Origin: Streptomyces sp. NRRL S-1022
GTDB lineage: Bacteria; Actinomycetota; Actinomycetes; Streptomycetales; Streptomycetaceae
DNA: 64,000 nt
Assembly: GCF_000720135.1 (NCBI RefSeq)
Contig: NZ_JOIU01000017.1
Span: 100,817 to 164,816, forward strand
Reading direction: 5' to 3'
Shown here piece by piece: positions 25,053-32,264 of the stretch (the stretch's first letter is position 1; each line of letters begins with the position of its first letter). Under the pieces are notes generated by a model that saw nothing but the letters and a program-made list of their open reading frames with translations, made no database searches and had not been told where the DNA came from. Position numbers and translations under genes: made by a program.

Positions 25053-26030
25053 TTACTCGGGAGACCGGGGCCCCGCGGCGCGGCGGAGCCGGTTGGCGAT
25101 CGCGAGTCCCAGCCCGTCCTCCGCAGGCAGGGACGCGACGATGAGGTCGCAGCCCTGCTGGTCGAGCTCCCGCAGGAACCCGTACAGCCCCCGCGCGTAG
25201 GCGGCCATCGACGCGGGGACCGCCGCCACGGCGTGCGCCTTCACCGCGGTGCCGGTGAGGGCGGGGGGAAGGAAGACGCCCACCCGGTGCCCCAGCTCCT
25301 GCGCGAGCTCCGCCTCGACGACGACCTTCTCGGGCTCGACGAGGACGACCCGCGCACGGGGCGCGTAGTGGGAGGGATGCTGGCCCGGCACCCGGACGCG
25401 GCTCGTCGAGTGGACCGCGAGCGGACGCCCCAGCACCGCTTCGAGGTCCTCGCGGGTCACCCCGCCGGGACGCAGGATGCTCGGGACCTCGCCCGTGGCG
25501 TCGACGATGGTCGACTCGACGCCGACCTCGCAGGATCCGCCGTCCAGCACGAAGTCGACGCCATCGCCGAGCTCGGCCCGGACGTCGTGCGCGGTGGTGG
25601 GGCTGACCTGGCCGAAGCGGTTGGCCGACGGGGCCGTGACACCGCCGCCGAAGGCCGCCAGCAGCGCGAGGGCGACGGGGTGGTCCGGGACCCGTACGGC
25701 CACCGTCTCCAGGCCGCCCGTCGCTTCGAGGGGCACCCGGTGACCGCGCCGCAGAACCAGCGTGAGTGGCCCCGGCCAGAAAGTCTCAGCCAGCAGGCGT
25801 GCCGTCGCCGGCACGTCCTCGACCCAGTCGTCCAGCTGCTCCGCGCCGCCGATGTGGACGATCAGCGGGTGGGAGGGCGGACGCCCCTTGACCTGGAAGA
25901 TGCGCGAGACAGCGGCGGGGTTCTCGGCGTCGGCGCCGAGACCGTAGACGGTCTCGGTCGGCAACGCCACCAGCCCGCCGGCGCGCAGCACCCCGGCCGC
26001 CTTCTCGATGTCACTGGTTCTTGCCGTCAC
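25053..26030 (-). CDS. L-threonylcarbamoyladenylate synthase (Sua5/YrdC)
   Basis: 325 residues from GTG 26030. The YrdC domain starts at GLVALPTETVYGLGADAENP and has FQVKGRPPSHPLIVH, WPGPLTLVL and APSANRFGQVSPTTA, then VESTIVDATG. A C-terminal Sua5 domain (PGQHPSHYAPRARVVLVE to the end) makes it the long form. It makes threonylcarbamoyl-AMP for t6A37 of ANN-decoding tRNAs. High-GC genomes often also carry a short YrdC, so this may not be the only copy. Confidence 0.88.
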   Translation of the reverse strand: MTARTSDIEKAAGVLRAGGLVALPTETVYGLGADAENPAAVSRIFQVKGRPPSHPLIVHIGGAEQLDDWVEDVPATARLLAETFWPGPLTLVLRRGHRVPLEATGGLETVAVRVPDHPVALALLAAFGGGVTAPSANRFGQVSPTTAHDVRAELGDGVDFVLDGGSCEVGVESTIVDATGEVPSILRPGGVTREDLEAVLGRPLAVHSTSRVRVPGQHPSHYAPRARVVLVEPEKVVVEAELAQELGHRVGVFLPPALTGTAVKAHAVAAVPASMAAYARGLYGFLRELDQQGCDLIVASLPAEDGLGLAIANRLRRAAGPRSPE

Positions 26031-26290
26031 TCTCGCAATCCTAGGGGCACGGCGAGCACCGGCGACCACCATGATCAACCGGAGCGACGGCCCCCGTGCT
26101 CCCCGGCGACGGCGAGGGGTCTGCTCGACGAGCACGCCGGCGGCCCCTTCCAGGAGGGCGCCGCGGCCGGTCCGTGCTGTCCGACGACGGCGACCCGCTC
26201 AGCCGGACCCACCCCGAACGGCTCGCCGACGGCGCACGGCACGCGCTGCGGGCCGTGGCCGAGGGGCAGGTTCGGCTCGCGCGTACGGGG
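26031..26290. other. Intergenic region with coding-like debris
   Basis: No intact gene. Short stretches in different forward frames look coding (LLDEHAGGPFQEG near 26115, then DDGDPLSRTHPERLADGARH near 26180-26240), suggesting a small gene broken by frameshifts. No family recognised. Confidence 0.25.
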
Positions 26291-26692
26291 TCACTTCACC
26301 TTGACCGTCACGGTGGGCGAGTAGACCTTCCCGGACTCGCTCACGCCCGCGATCCGCAGATGCTCGGTGCCCTTGGTGTTGAGCTTGCCGAGCAGGGCGT
26401 ACGAGCTGCCCTTCTTGACCTTGGCGGTCGCCCTGAGCGAGGTCCACTTGCCGGAGTTCTCGTGCTGGAGCACGAGCGGGGAGCCCACCTTCAGGCCCTT
26501 GGTGCGCCCGGTGAACGTCACCATGTCCCCGGCATTGACCTCTGTCTTGTTGGCCTTCACGGTGATCGACGCCATGGCGGTGGGAGTCGGGCTCGCGGCC
26601 ACGGCTCCGGCTGTCCCGCCGGAGAGCAGCGCCACGGAGAGGGCGCCGGCGCCGAGCGTACGAAGGCAGTGGTGACGGAGTACGGAGGTCAT
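26291..26692 (-). CDS. Small secreted Ig-like/beta-sandwich protein
   Basis: 133 residues from ATG 26692 (GGGAG upstream). Sec signal peptide (LRTLGAGALSVALLSGGTAGAVAA) with cleavage around residue 35, then about 95 residues of alternating beta strands: ASITVKANKTEVNAGDMVTF, GSPLVLQHENSGKWTSL, HLRIAGVSESGKVYSPTVTV. It resembles surface-layer Ig-like domains. No catalytic residues seen. It lies 121 bases after the polysaccharide deacetylase gene, transcribed in the same direction. Confidence 0.65.
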   Translation of the reverse strand: MTSVLRHHCLRTLGAGALSVALLSGGTAGAVAASPTPTAMASITVKANKTEVNAGDMVTFTGRTKGLKVGSPLVLQHENSGKWTSLRATAKVKKGSSYALLGKLNTKGTEHLRIAGVSESGKVYSPTVTVKVK

Positions 26693-26813
26693 GTGTGTCT
26701 CCCGTCCTGTCGCTCGATGGACCCTCCCAGGCTGGAGCCGGGCAGCGGCTCTCGCCACTTGAGCCTCTTGAGGTGGCGTTTTGCGCACTGTTCCCGCTGG
26801 TCACAGGGGCAGT

Positions 26814-27626
26814 TCACCGTTTGAGCAGGCTGCGGAGGTCGATGACGCGGTATCCACGGGCGGTGATCGCGTCGAGGATCCCTGGCAGGGCCCGGGCGTC
26901 GATCACGTCGGTGCGGCCCTCGGCCGCGCCGACGTGCAGCTGCAGGATCGCCCCTGGACGCAGTGCGTCCAGCGCCCGGCGCACGGCGCGGTCGACGGTC
27001 ATGCCGCCCTCGGTGCCCACCCATCCGTTGGTGTCGGTGGTGAATTCGATGTCCGCGAACCCCAGGGCGTTGACCTCCCCGATCCAGCCGGGGGTGGTGT
27101 CGCTGTAGGGGAACCGGAAGAAGGGGGTCAGGGCTCGTCCTGCCCCGGCGGCGCGCAGGGCCCGGTCCGCTGCCCGGACCTCCCGGCTCCTGCCGGCGGC
27201 GGTCAGGTCGTCGAAGCAGGGATGGCTGTAGGAGTGGTTGCCCAGCCCGTACCCCGAGGTCGCAAGTCTCTTGACCACCTCGGGGTAGCGGTCGGCGAAG
27301 TCGCCGGTCAGGAAGAAGGTGGCGGGTGCGTGCCGACGGGCGAGCGCACGGAGGACACTGTCCAGACCGGCGTCGTTCCAGGCCGCGTTGAACGTCACCG
27401 CGACCACCCGTTGGCGCGTACGGATCGAGCGGTTCTCGGAACCGAACAGCGCCCGCAGGCCCTGGCCGTCCGCAGTGGGCGGTGCCGGGTGCGGCGGGGC
27501 GGCCTCGGCCGGCACCGCCGGTGGCCCGGCCGCCACCGACCAGAGAACAGCGATCACCCCAGCCGCCGACCCGAGGCGACGACGGGACACGAGACGGCGT
27601 GCGGCGACGAGAGGATGCCTTCCCAT
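26814..27626 (-). CDS. Secreted NodB-type polysaccharide deacetylase with altered active site
   Basis: 270 residues with a signal peptide (GSAAGVIAVLWSVAAGPPAVPA). The NodB fold is clear: motif 2 HSYSHPCFDD (metal ligands His131, His135), motif 3 RFPYSDTTPGW, C-terminal LQLHVGAAEGRTD. Motif 1, normally TFDDG, is TFNAA (Asn80, Ala81), so the catalytic-base Asp is Asn and the metal-binding Asp is Ala. Some Bacillus YlxY-like relatives also depart here. The protein may bind glycan without deacetylating it, or use a different base. Confidence 0.75.
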   Translation of the reverse strand: MGRHPLVAARRLVSRRRLGSAAGVIAVLWSVAAGPPAVPAEAAPPHPAPPTADGQGLRALFGSENRSIRTRQRVVAVTFNAAWNDAGLDSVLRALARRHAPATFFLTGDFADRYPEVVKRLATSGYGLGNHSYSHPCFDDLTAAGRSREVRAADRALRAAGAGRALTPFFRFPYSDTTPGWIGEVNALGFADIEFTTDTNGWVGTEGGMTVDRAVRRALDALRPGAILQLHVGAAEGRTDVIDARALPGILDAITARGYRVIDLRSLLKR

Positions 27627-27671
27627 GCCACCGCCATCGGCCGACCGGTGCCCGCCCTTGAGCCCACGAGG

Positions 27672-28691
27672 TCAGGACACGGACACGGAGGGGGAGTTGA
27701 CCGGCTCCGGCGGCTCCGTCAGATGCACCGGACCACCGGGCCCGGTGCAACCATGAGCCCCGGACGTGAGAACGGCGCAGGCCCGTGCCGCCGACGAAGC
27801 GTCCGAAGCGACCATCGGGCTGTAGACGTCGGTGTCGTAGTGGACGTGCTCCTGGTACGAGGTGCCGCTGTCGGCCACGACCTTGGCGATGTCACCGGGA
27901 GCTCCCCAACTGATGCGGGCCCACGCCGCCTTGCACGAGTCGCTGTAGCGCAGTTCCACGTAGACGCCGTGGACCCGGGTGAGTGCGGCGGTCCAGGCAT
28001 CTCCCGCGCAGCCCATCACCCTGGGGTCCTGGCCACGGCAGCTGTCCTCGAAGCAACGGGTCTCCAGTGCGCCCGGCTCCGTGCTGGTGATCGTCGTATG
28101 CCGGGCGACGGCGCCCGGCGAGGACTGGGACGCCGGGTCCCACCGGATGACGACGGCGGCGACGGCCAGGGCTGCCAGCGAGGCGACCGGGACCAGGAGC
28201 ACCCCCCAGCGCGCCGCCCGTGGGCGCAGCCGGGTCAGGGCCGCGGGCCGGAGACGGGGGCCACGCCGTGGCGGCCCCTGGGCCGCGCCTGCGGACGGCT
28301 GCGGTGGTGCCGGTGAGGCGAGGGTGTGCGACGGCAGGGCTTCCGAGCCGGTGGTGGCGGGCTGCTCCGCCGGCCGAACCGGAGTCCCGGGAGGGGTGGC
28401 GGATCGCGGTTCCGAGGCGTGGCGGCCGCTCCAGGCGCGGTCCGCCAGCTCCCACAGGGCGGCCAGTCGGGTCTCGTCGGCGCCGGCGAGGCGACCCAGG
28501 GAGGTGACGGCCTGCTGCGGGGGGAACGCCTTGCCGTTGAGGTAGCGCTCCCAGGAGGACTTGCTGTGCCGGGTGCGTTCGGCCAAGGAGGAGAGAGTCA
28601 GTCCGCTGCGGTCCTTGCATGCGCGGAGCTGATCGATCAGGTTTCGCACATCGGTGTCGAGTGCGTGCGGCAGGGGCTTCCAGACGGCCAT
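27672..28691 (-). CDS. Membrane-anchored XRE regulator with extracellular DUF2690 domain (copy 1)
   Basis: 339 residues. N-terminal XRE helix-turn-helix (DVRNLIDQLRACKDRSGLTL, SLAERTRHSKSSWERYLNGK), Pro/Ala-rich linker, one membrane span near residue 170 (GVLLVPVASLAALAVAAVVI), then a Cys-bearing domain (RCFEDSCRGQDPRVMGCAGD, VELRYSDSCKAAWARI) of the DUF2690 type. The layout suggests that an envelope signal is passed directly to DNA. Its paralogue is at 29279-30247, and the divergent neighbour is a peptidoglycan-binding lipoprotein. Confidence 0.8.
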   Translation of the reverse strand: MAVWKPLPHALDTDVRNLIDQLRACKDRSGLTLSSLAERTRHSKSSWERYLNGKAFPPQQAVTSLGRLAGADETRLAALWELADRAWSGRHASEPRSATPPGTPVRPAEQPATTGSEALPSHTLASPAPPQPSAGAAQGPPRRGPRLRPAALTRLRPRAARWGVLLVPVASLAALAVAAVVIRWDPASQSSPGAVARHTTITSTEPGALETRCFEDSCRGQDPRVMGCAGDAWTAALTRVHGVYVELRYSDSCKAAWARISWGAPGDIAKVVADSGTSYQEHVHYDTDVYSPMVASDASSAARACAVLTSGAHGCTGPGGPVHLTEPPEPVNSPSVSVS

Positions 28692-28764
28692 GCCTCCATC
28701 ACACGGCCTACCAGGCGTTGTTGAATATGCCCCTTTGCGTCAGCTCTGCTGCATACTGGCCGGG

Positions 28765-29301
28765 GTGGGAGGGGTCTTTCGTTCAGCGGGACGCGCGATC
28801 ACCGTGGTGGCGGTACTCGCCTTGAGCGCGGCCTGCCGAGACGGGTCAACCGGACCCGCCGGCCCGCCTTCCGCCGCGGCGGAAGGGCGAGTGGTGAGGG
28901 GTCAGGGCGCGCCGGCGGACGACTGGCGCGACGAGCGGTGGCTCGTCCCGGGACGCACCCCGCGCAGCGATCTGGTGGGGCTGTGGCAAGCGGTGTTGTG
29001 GGCGGACGGATACCTGGCACGCTCCCGCGTGGACTGCGCCTACGACACGGCGACCGTCCGGGCGACCCGGGTGTGGCAGAGCAACCACGGGCTGTCGGCG
29101 GACGGCATCGTGGGGCCCGTGACGTACGGATCCGCAGGACGCCGGCTCGCGTTGCTGCCCCCGTGGACGGTGTACCGGGGAGAGGTGCGCGATCTCCCGT
29201 TCCGTCGTGGCCGCGGGGGCGCTTACGAGATCTACGACGCCGGCCACTTCCGCGTGCTGAGGCTGGACCGGGCCACGCTCACCCTGTGCCGCTCCCGCTG
29301 A
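28765..29301 (+). CDS. Lipoprotein with peptidoglycan-binding domain
   Basis: About 178 residues from GTG 28765. A short leader ends in a lipobox (VVAVLALSAAC), so the mature protein is probably lipid-anchored. The middle is a PG_binding_1 three-helix domain (LVGLWQAVLWADGYL, YDTATVRATRVWQSNHGLSADGIVGPVTYG). The C-terminal 50 residues (WTVYRGEVRDLPFRRGRGGA) are unassigned. Its 3' end overlaps the converging XRE gene by 23 bases. The start is uncertain because no strong ribosome site is visible. Confidence 0.7.
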   Translation: MGGVFRSAGRAITVVAVLALSAACRDGSTGPAGPPSAAAEGRVVRGQGAPADDWRDERWLVPGRTPRSDLVGLWQAVLWADGYLARSRVDCAYDTATVRATRVWQSNHGLSADGIVGPVTYGSAGRRLALLPPWTVYRGEVRDLPFRRGRGGAYEIYDAGHFRVLRLDRATLTLCRSR

Positions 29302-30247
29302 CCGGCCCCAGCCAGCTCTCGTGCTCCGACACGCACAGTTGGTGTCCCTCCGCCTCCACACACGCCCGTGCCCGGAGCCGATCGGCTGCGACCATGGCCG
29401 TACGGGATGCGCCGGAGGCGGCCCGCGCCGTCGTCCCCGCGGCGGCCACGACCAGACCGGTGGTGCCGCGCGCGGGCGTGACCTCAGCCCAGGCGGACTG
29501 GCAGGCCCGACTGTACTCAAGACGGAGCTGGTGCCCGTAGGCGCTCAGCGCATGGATCGGCGAACCGTCCCGGTCGCACTCCTCGCGGTAGGGGTCCTGC
29601 CCCTGGCAGGTACGGCGGGTGCAGGCCGCCCCGCCCGCCGGCAGCGGCGCGGTGTTCAACGCCCACGGCCACGCGGGAGTGCCCCTGGGGATGCCCTGCC
29701 ACGTGGCGTTCGGAGCATCGGCGTGGCTCCCGGACCCGAGCGGTAGCAGGGCCGCCGGCAGCCCGCACAGGATCACCACGGCGCCTGCGACCACGACTCC
29801 CACCACCGGCACACGCCGCAGGAAGCGCCGGACGCCCGTGTCGGACCGCGCGGGGCCCGGAAGGTGCCCGGTCGTCGCCGCCGTCCGTGCGGGACCGCCG
29901 GTGTGCGGTGCCTCCTGGGCCATCGGCGTGGCGCTCGTCGGCGCGTGGTCCGCCGTGGTGCGTGGCCTGTCCGGGGCCTTCGGCTGCCACGCGTCCGACG
30001 CCGACTCCCAGAGCACGCGCAGCCGCTCCCGGTCCGCTCGTGTCACGGTGCCGAGCGCCTCGACGGCCGGCCACGGCGGCAGAGCCCGGCCACTGAGGTA
30101 ACGGTGCCAGGAAGATCTGCTGTGCGCGGTCTTCGCGGCGAGCGACGGCAGGGTCAGCCTCGACCGATCCTTCTGGAGCCTGAGTTCCTCCACCAGTCGC
30201 CGAACCGGGGGCGGAAGATCAGCCGGCAGGGGCCGCCATCGGCTCAT
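29279..30247 (-). CDS. Membrane-anchored XRE regulator with extracellular DUF2690 domain (copy 2)
   Basis: 322 residues from ATG 30247 (GAAGGG upstream). Same architecture as the gene at 27672: HTH (LVEELRLQKDRSRLTLPSLA, AAKTAHSRSSWHRYLSGRAL), linker, membrane span (VVGVVVAGAVVILCGLPAAL) and a Cys-rich outer domain (CTRRTCQGQDPYREECDRDG, LRLEYSRACQSAWAEV). The conserved GQDP and spaced cysteines show the two proteins are paralogues. It converges on the peptidoglycan-binding lipoprotein gene with a 23-base overlap. Confidence 0.8.
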   Translation of the reverse strand: MSRWRPLPADLPPPVRRLVEELRLQKDRSRLTLPSLAAKTAHSRSSWHRYLSGRALPPWPAVEALGTVTRADRERLRVLWESASDAWQPKAPDRPRTTADHAPTSATPMAQEAPHTGGPARTAATTGHLPGPARSDTGVRRFLRRVPVVGVVVAGAVVILCGLPAALLPLGSGSHADAPNATWQGIPRGTPAWPWALNTAPLPAGGAACTRRTCQGQDPYREECDRDGSPIHALSAYGHQLRLEYSRACQSAWAEVTPARGTTGLVVAAAGTTARAASGASRTAMVAADRLRARACVEAEGHQLCVSEHESWLGPVSGSGTG

Positions 30248-30415
30248 CGCAACCCTTCCACGCTGCTGGGGGCAGTGTCGCAGGAGGAGCAAGTATGGCC
30301 CAGGGCCTGCCCGTTCGGCAGTCGTACGGGGAGTCCCGGCGGCGCACGCGGACACGGCCGGAGCCACCGGCCGGGTCGGCGGCGGTGGTCGGGCTGGCCC
30401 TGTCCGTCGGGGTGG

Positions 30416-30823
30416 TCAGGCCGCCCAGTACCCCGTGGACGAGGCGTCCGACCTGAACCAGAAGAAGAAGTCCGTGCCGTCGGCCACGTCCGTCGCGACC
30501 GTCGTCCACTGCCCTGCCGTGGTCAGTGTGTAGTCGCTCTGGCAGTCCCCGGTCTTCAGCCAGCAGACCTTGACGTACCGGTTGGTGTTGGTCTTGATGT
30601 TGATGTCGGCGCAGTTGCCGGTCGTGGTGAGGTAGGCGCTGCCGGTCGGGTAGTCGTAGGACCCGCTGGGCTTGCTGTAGGCGTGAGCGCTGCCGTAGCA
30701 GCTCGCCGCCGTCGACGGGGCCGCCTCGCGCTGGCCGGCGCGGGCCGAGGGCGCGACAGCGATCACACCGGTGACGAGGGCGACCGAGACCAGTGCCTCC
30801 GCGGCGCGCTTGCGTAACTGCAT
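30416..30823 (-). CDS. Small secreted protein
   Basis: 135 residues from ATG 30823 (GGGAG upstream). Signal peptide MQLRKRAAEALVSVALVTGV ending near APSARA. The mature part has two cysteine pairs (CYGSAHAYSKPSG, TTGNCADINIKTNTNRYVKV, CWLKTGDC), aromatic residues and a beta-rich pattern ending in FFFWFRSDASSTGYWAA. Similar small secreted proteins are frequent in streptomycetes; no function known to me. Confidence 0.6.
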   Translation of the reverse strand: MQLRKRAAEALVSVALVTGVIAVAPSARAGQREAAPSTAASCYGSAHAYSKPSGSYDYPTGSAYLTTTGNCADINIKTNTNRYVKVCWLKTGDCQSDYTLTTAGQWTTVATDVADGTDFFFWFRSDASSTGYWAA

Positions 30824-31068
30824 GAGTTCTCCCGTGTCGTTGGTCGAACGAGGGGGAGCGGTCGAGCCGGGACGCGCTGGCCCGTACCGGCGGACGAGCC
30901 GCCCCGGCGGGGGCTCCACACCGGTGGACCCCATCCCGCGACCGCTCCGCGTGGACCCCGCCAGGGCCCGCCCTCCCGTCGGCCACCGAGCATGACGGCC
31001 GGCGCCGGCCCCGGGCCAGTGCGGGGCGACAGATGAGACGATCGCGGGACGTCCCGCCTTCCGACCTC
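30824..31068. other. Intergenic region, nothing recognised
   Basis: Together with the weakly coding stretch that follows, this is a region of more than 300 bases without an intact gene. Long reading frames in it are out-of-frame products of high GC. The promoter of the small secreted protein should lie in the first 100 bases. Confidence 0.3.
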
Positions 31069-31484
31069 GATGAATACACGGCCCCTCGGCACCGTCCCGG
31101 GACGGCGCACCGCTCGGCTTCACGATCCGGTGCACCGCCGTTCCCTGGGGGGAGCGTGTCCGTGACGGTACTCAACGCCCCGCTCCGCACTTCGGGTGGC
31201 GCGACCTGCCGGAAGACACCGACCGCCTGGACACCGACGACCGGCTCGGCACCCCCGGGCGTGAGATGCCGCTCGACCGCATCCGCACCTGCCGGCGGGC
31301 CACCGCCGAGCAGGTCGACAAGCTCCGCGTCCGGCTCTCGCGCGCCGAGGAGTTCGCCGCCACCGGGGCCGCCGGCCTGGAGGAGCCTCCTTCCCACCGC
31401 CTGAACCGAAGGGAACGCCGGATCACCCGCCGTGGTGCGGCAGCCGTCAGCCGGGTTCCCTCCCGGTTCCGTCCGGCGCCCTGA
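31069..31484 (+). pseudogene. Coding-like fragment without a start, function unknown
   Basis: From 31069 (after TGA) one frame stays open to TGA 31484. Its centre, about 31180-31390, has nearly all codons ending in G or C and reads HFGWRDLPEDTDRLDTDDRL, GTPGREMPLDRIRTCRRATA and EQVDKLRVRLSRAEEFAA. The only in-frame ATG (31266) is in the middle. The tail becomes Arg-rich and is probably out of the original frame. It looks like a truncated gene; I do not recognise the family. It overlaps the 3' end of the minus-strand PPOX-like gene. Confidence 0.3.
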
Positions 31485-31905
31485 GGCGGACACCCGAGAC
31501 CACCTCGGGGCGGATGCGTACCGCCTGGTCCATGCCCTGCATGGGCACCCACGGCTGCAACAGCTCCCGGATCCGGTCCAGCTCGGCGGGGTCGGTCACC
31601 AGGCGGGCGTACCCCGTGACGACCACACTCCAGCCGAGGTGGCCGGCAGGGTCGACGGCGTCGGCCTCGTAGGCGACGACCACCCCGGTGCCGCGGGCTT
31701 CCTCGGCGTGAGCCGTCAGGGCCGCGCCCTCGTGCGTGCGGATCACGATGTCCCCACGGTCCAGGACGTGATTGACCGGGCGGACGGTGGGCAGGGCCTG
31801 CCGCGTGAAGACGATCCTTCCCAGCGAGACGCTGCCCAGCAGCCGCAGTGCCTCGACGGGATCGAGGTCGACGAGCTGGTGGGCAGGGGCGTGCTTGTGG
31901 GGCAT
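31447..31905 (-). CDS. Pyridoxamine-5'-phosphate-oxidase-like flavin-binding protein
   Basis: 152 residues from ATG 31905. Split-barrel FMN-binding fold: EALRLLGSVSLGRIVFTRQA, LPTVRPVNHVLDRGDIVIRT, GTGVVVAYEADAVDP, GWSVVVTGYARLVTDPAEL. Such proteins bind FMN or F420 and are common in actinobacterial stress regions (Rv1155/DevR-regulon type). Catalysis is not predictable. The LAL regulator is divergent. Confidence 0.8.
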   Translation of the reverse strand: MPHKHAPAHQLVDLDPVEALRLLGSVSLGRIVFTRQALPTVRPVNHVLDRGDIVIRTHEGAALTAHAEEARGTGVVVAYEADAVDPAGHLGWSVVVTGYARLVTDPAELDRIRELLQPWVPMQGMDQAVRIRPEVVSGVRLRAPDGTGREPG

Positions 31906-32264
31906 GGGCTGCTTCTCCGGAGGTCTGAGGCTCACGGGCCCGGTCCGTCGGGGGCTGCCGAGGTCCGATGAGGCGGAGCGGCACCGCGGGGGACCGGCGC
32001 CGCTCCTGCTTCTCAGTGTTCCCGCCCGACACACCTGCCGCCCAGTGCCGGTCGGGCCGGTCGAGGGGCCGGACGTCCCTGACACGAGCAGCCGCCGTCC
32101 CCCCGCGGAAGGCCGTCGTACCCCACGTCCTCCACCCGGGAGCGGACGACAGGGGACGGCCGGTGACCACTGGCCCAAGTGCCGCCGGGCCGCGCAGGGC
32201 CCACGCTGGGAAGCAAGGGGGGAACGCTGTCCGCGACCTGACGACATCCGTGGCGGTGAGTTCT
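31906..32264. other. Divergent promoter region, no gene seen
   Basis: Between the PPOX-like gene and the LAL regulator. An open frame extends upstream of 32265, but its codon use (runs of SFSVFPPDTPAAQCRSGRS type) is not convincingly coding. In-frame GTG starts, such as 32163, cannot be excluded. Confidence 0.3.
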
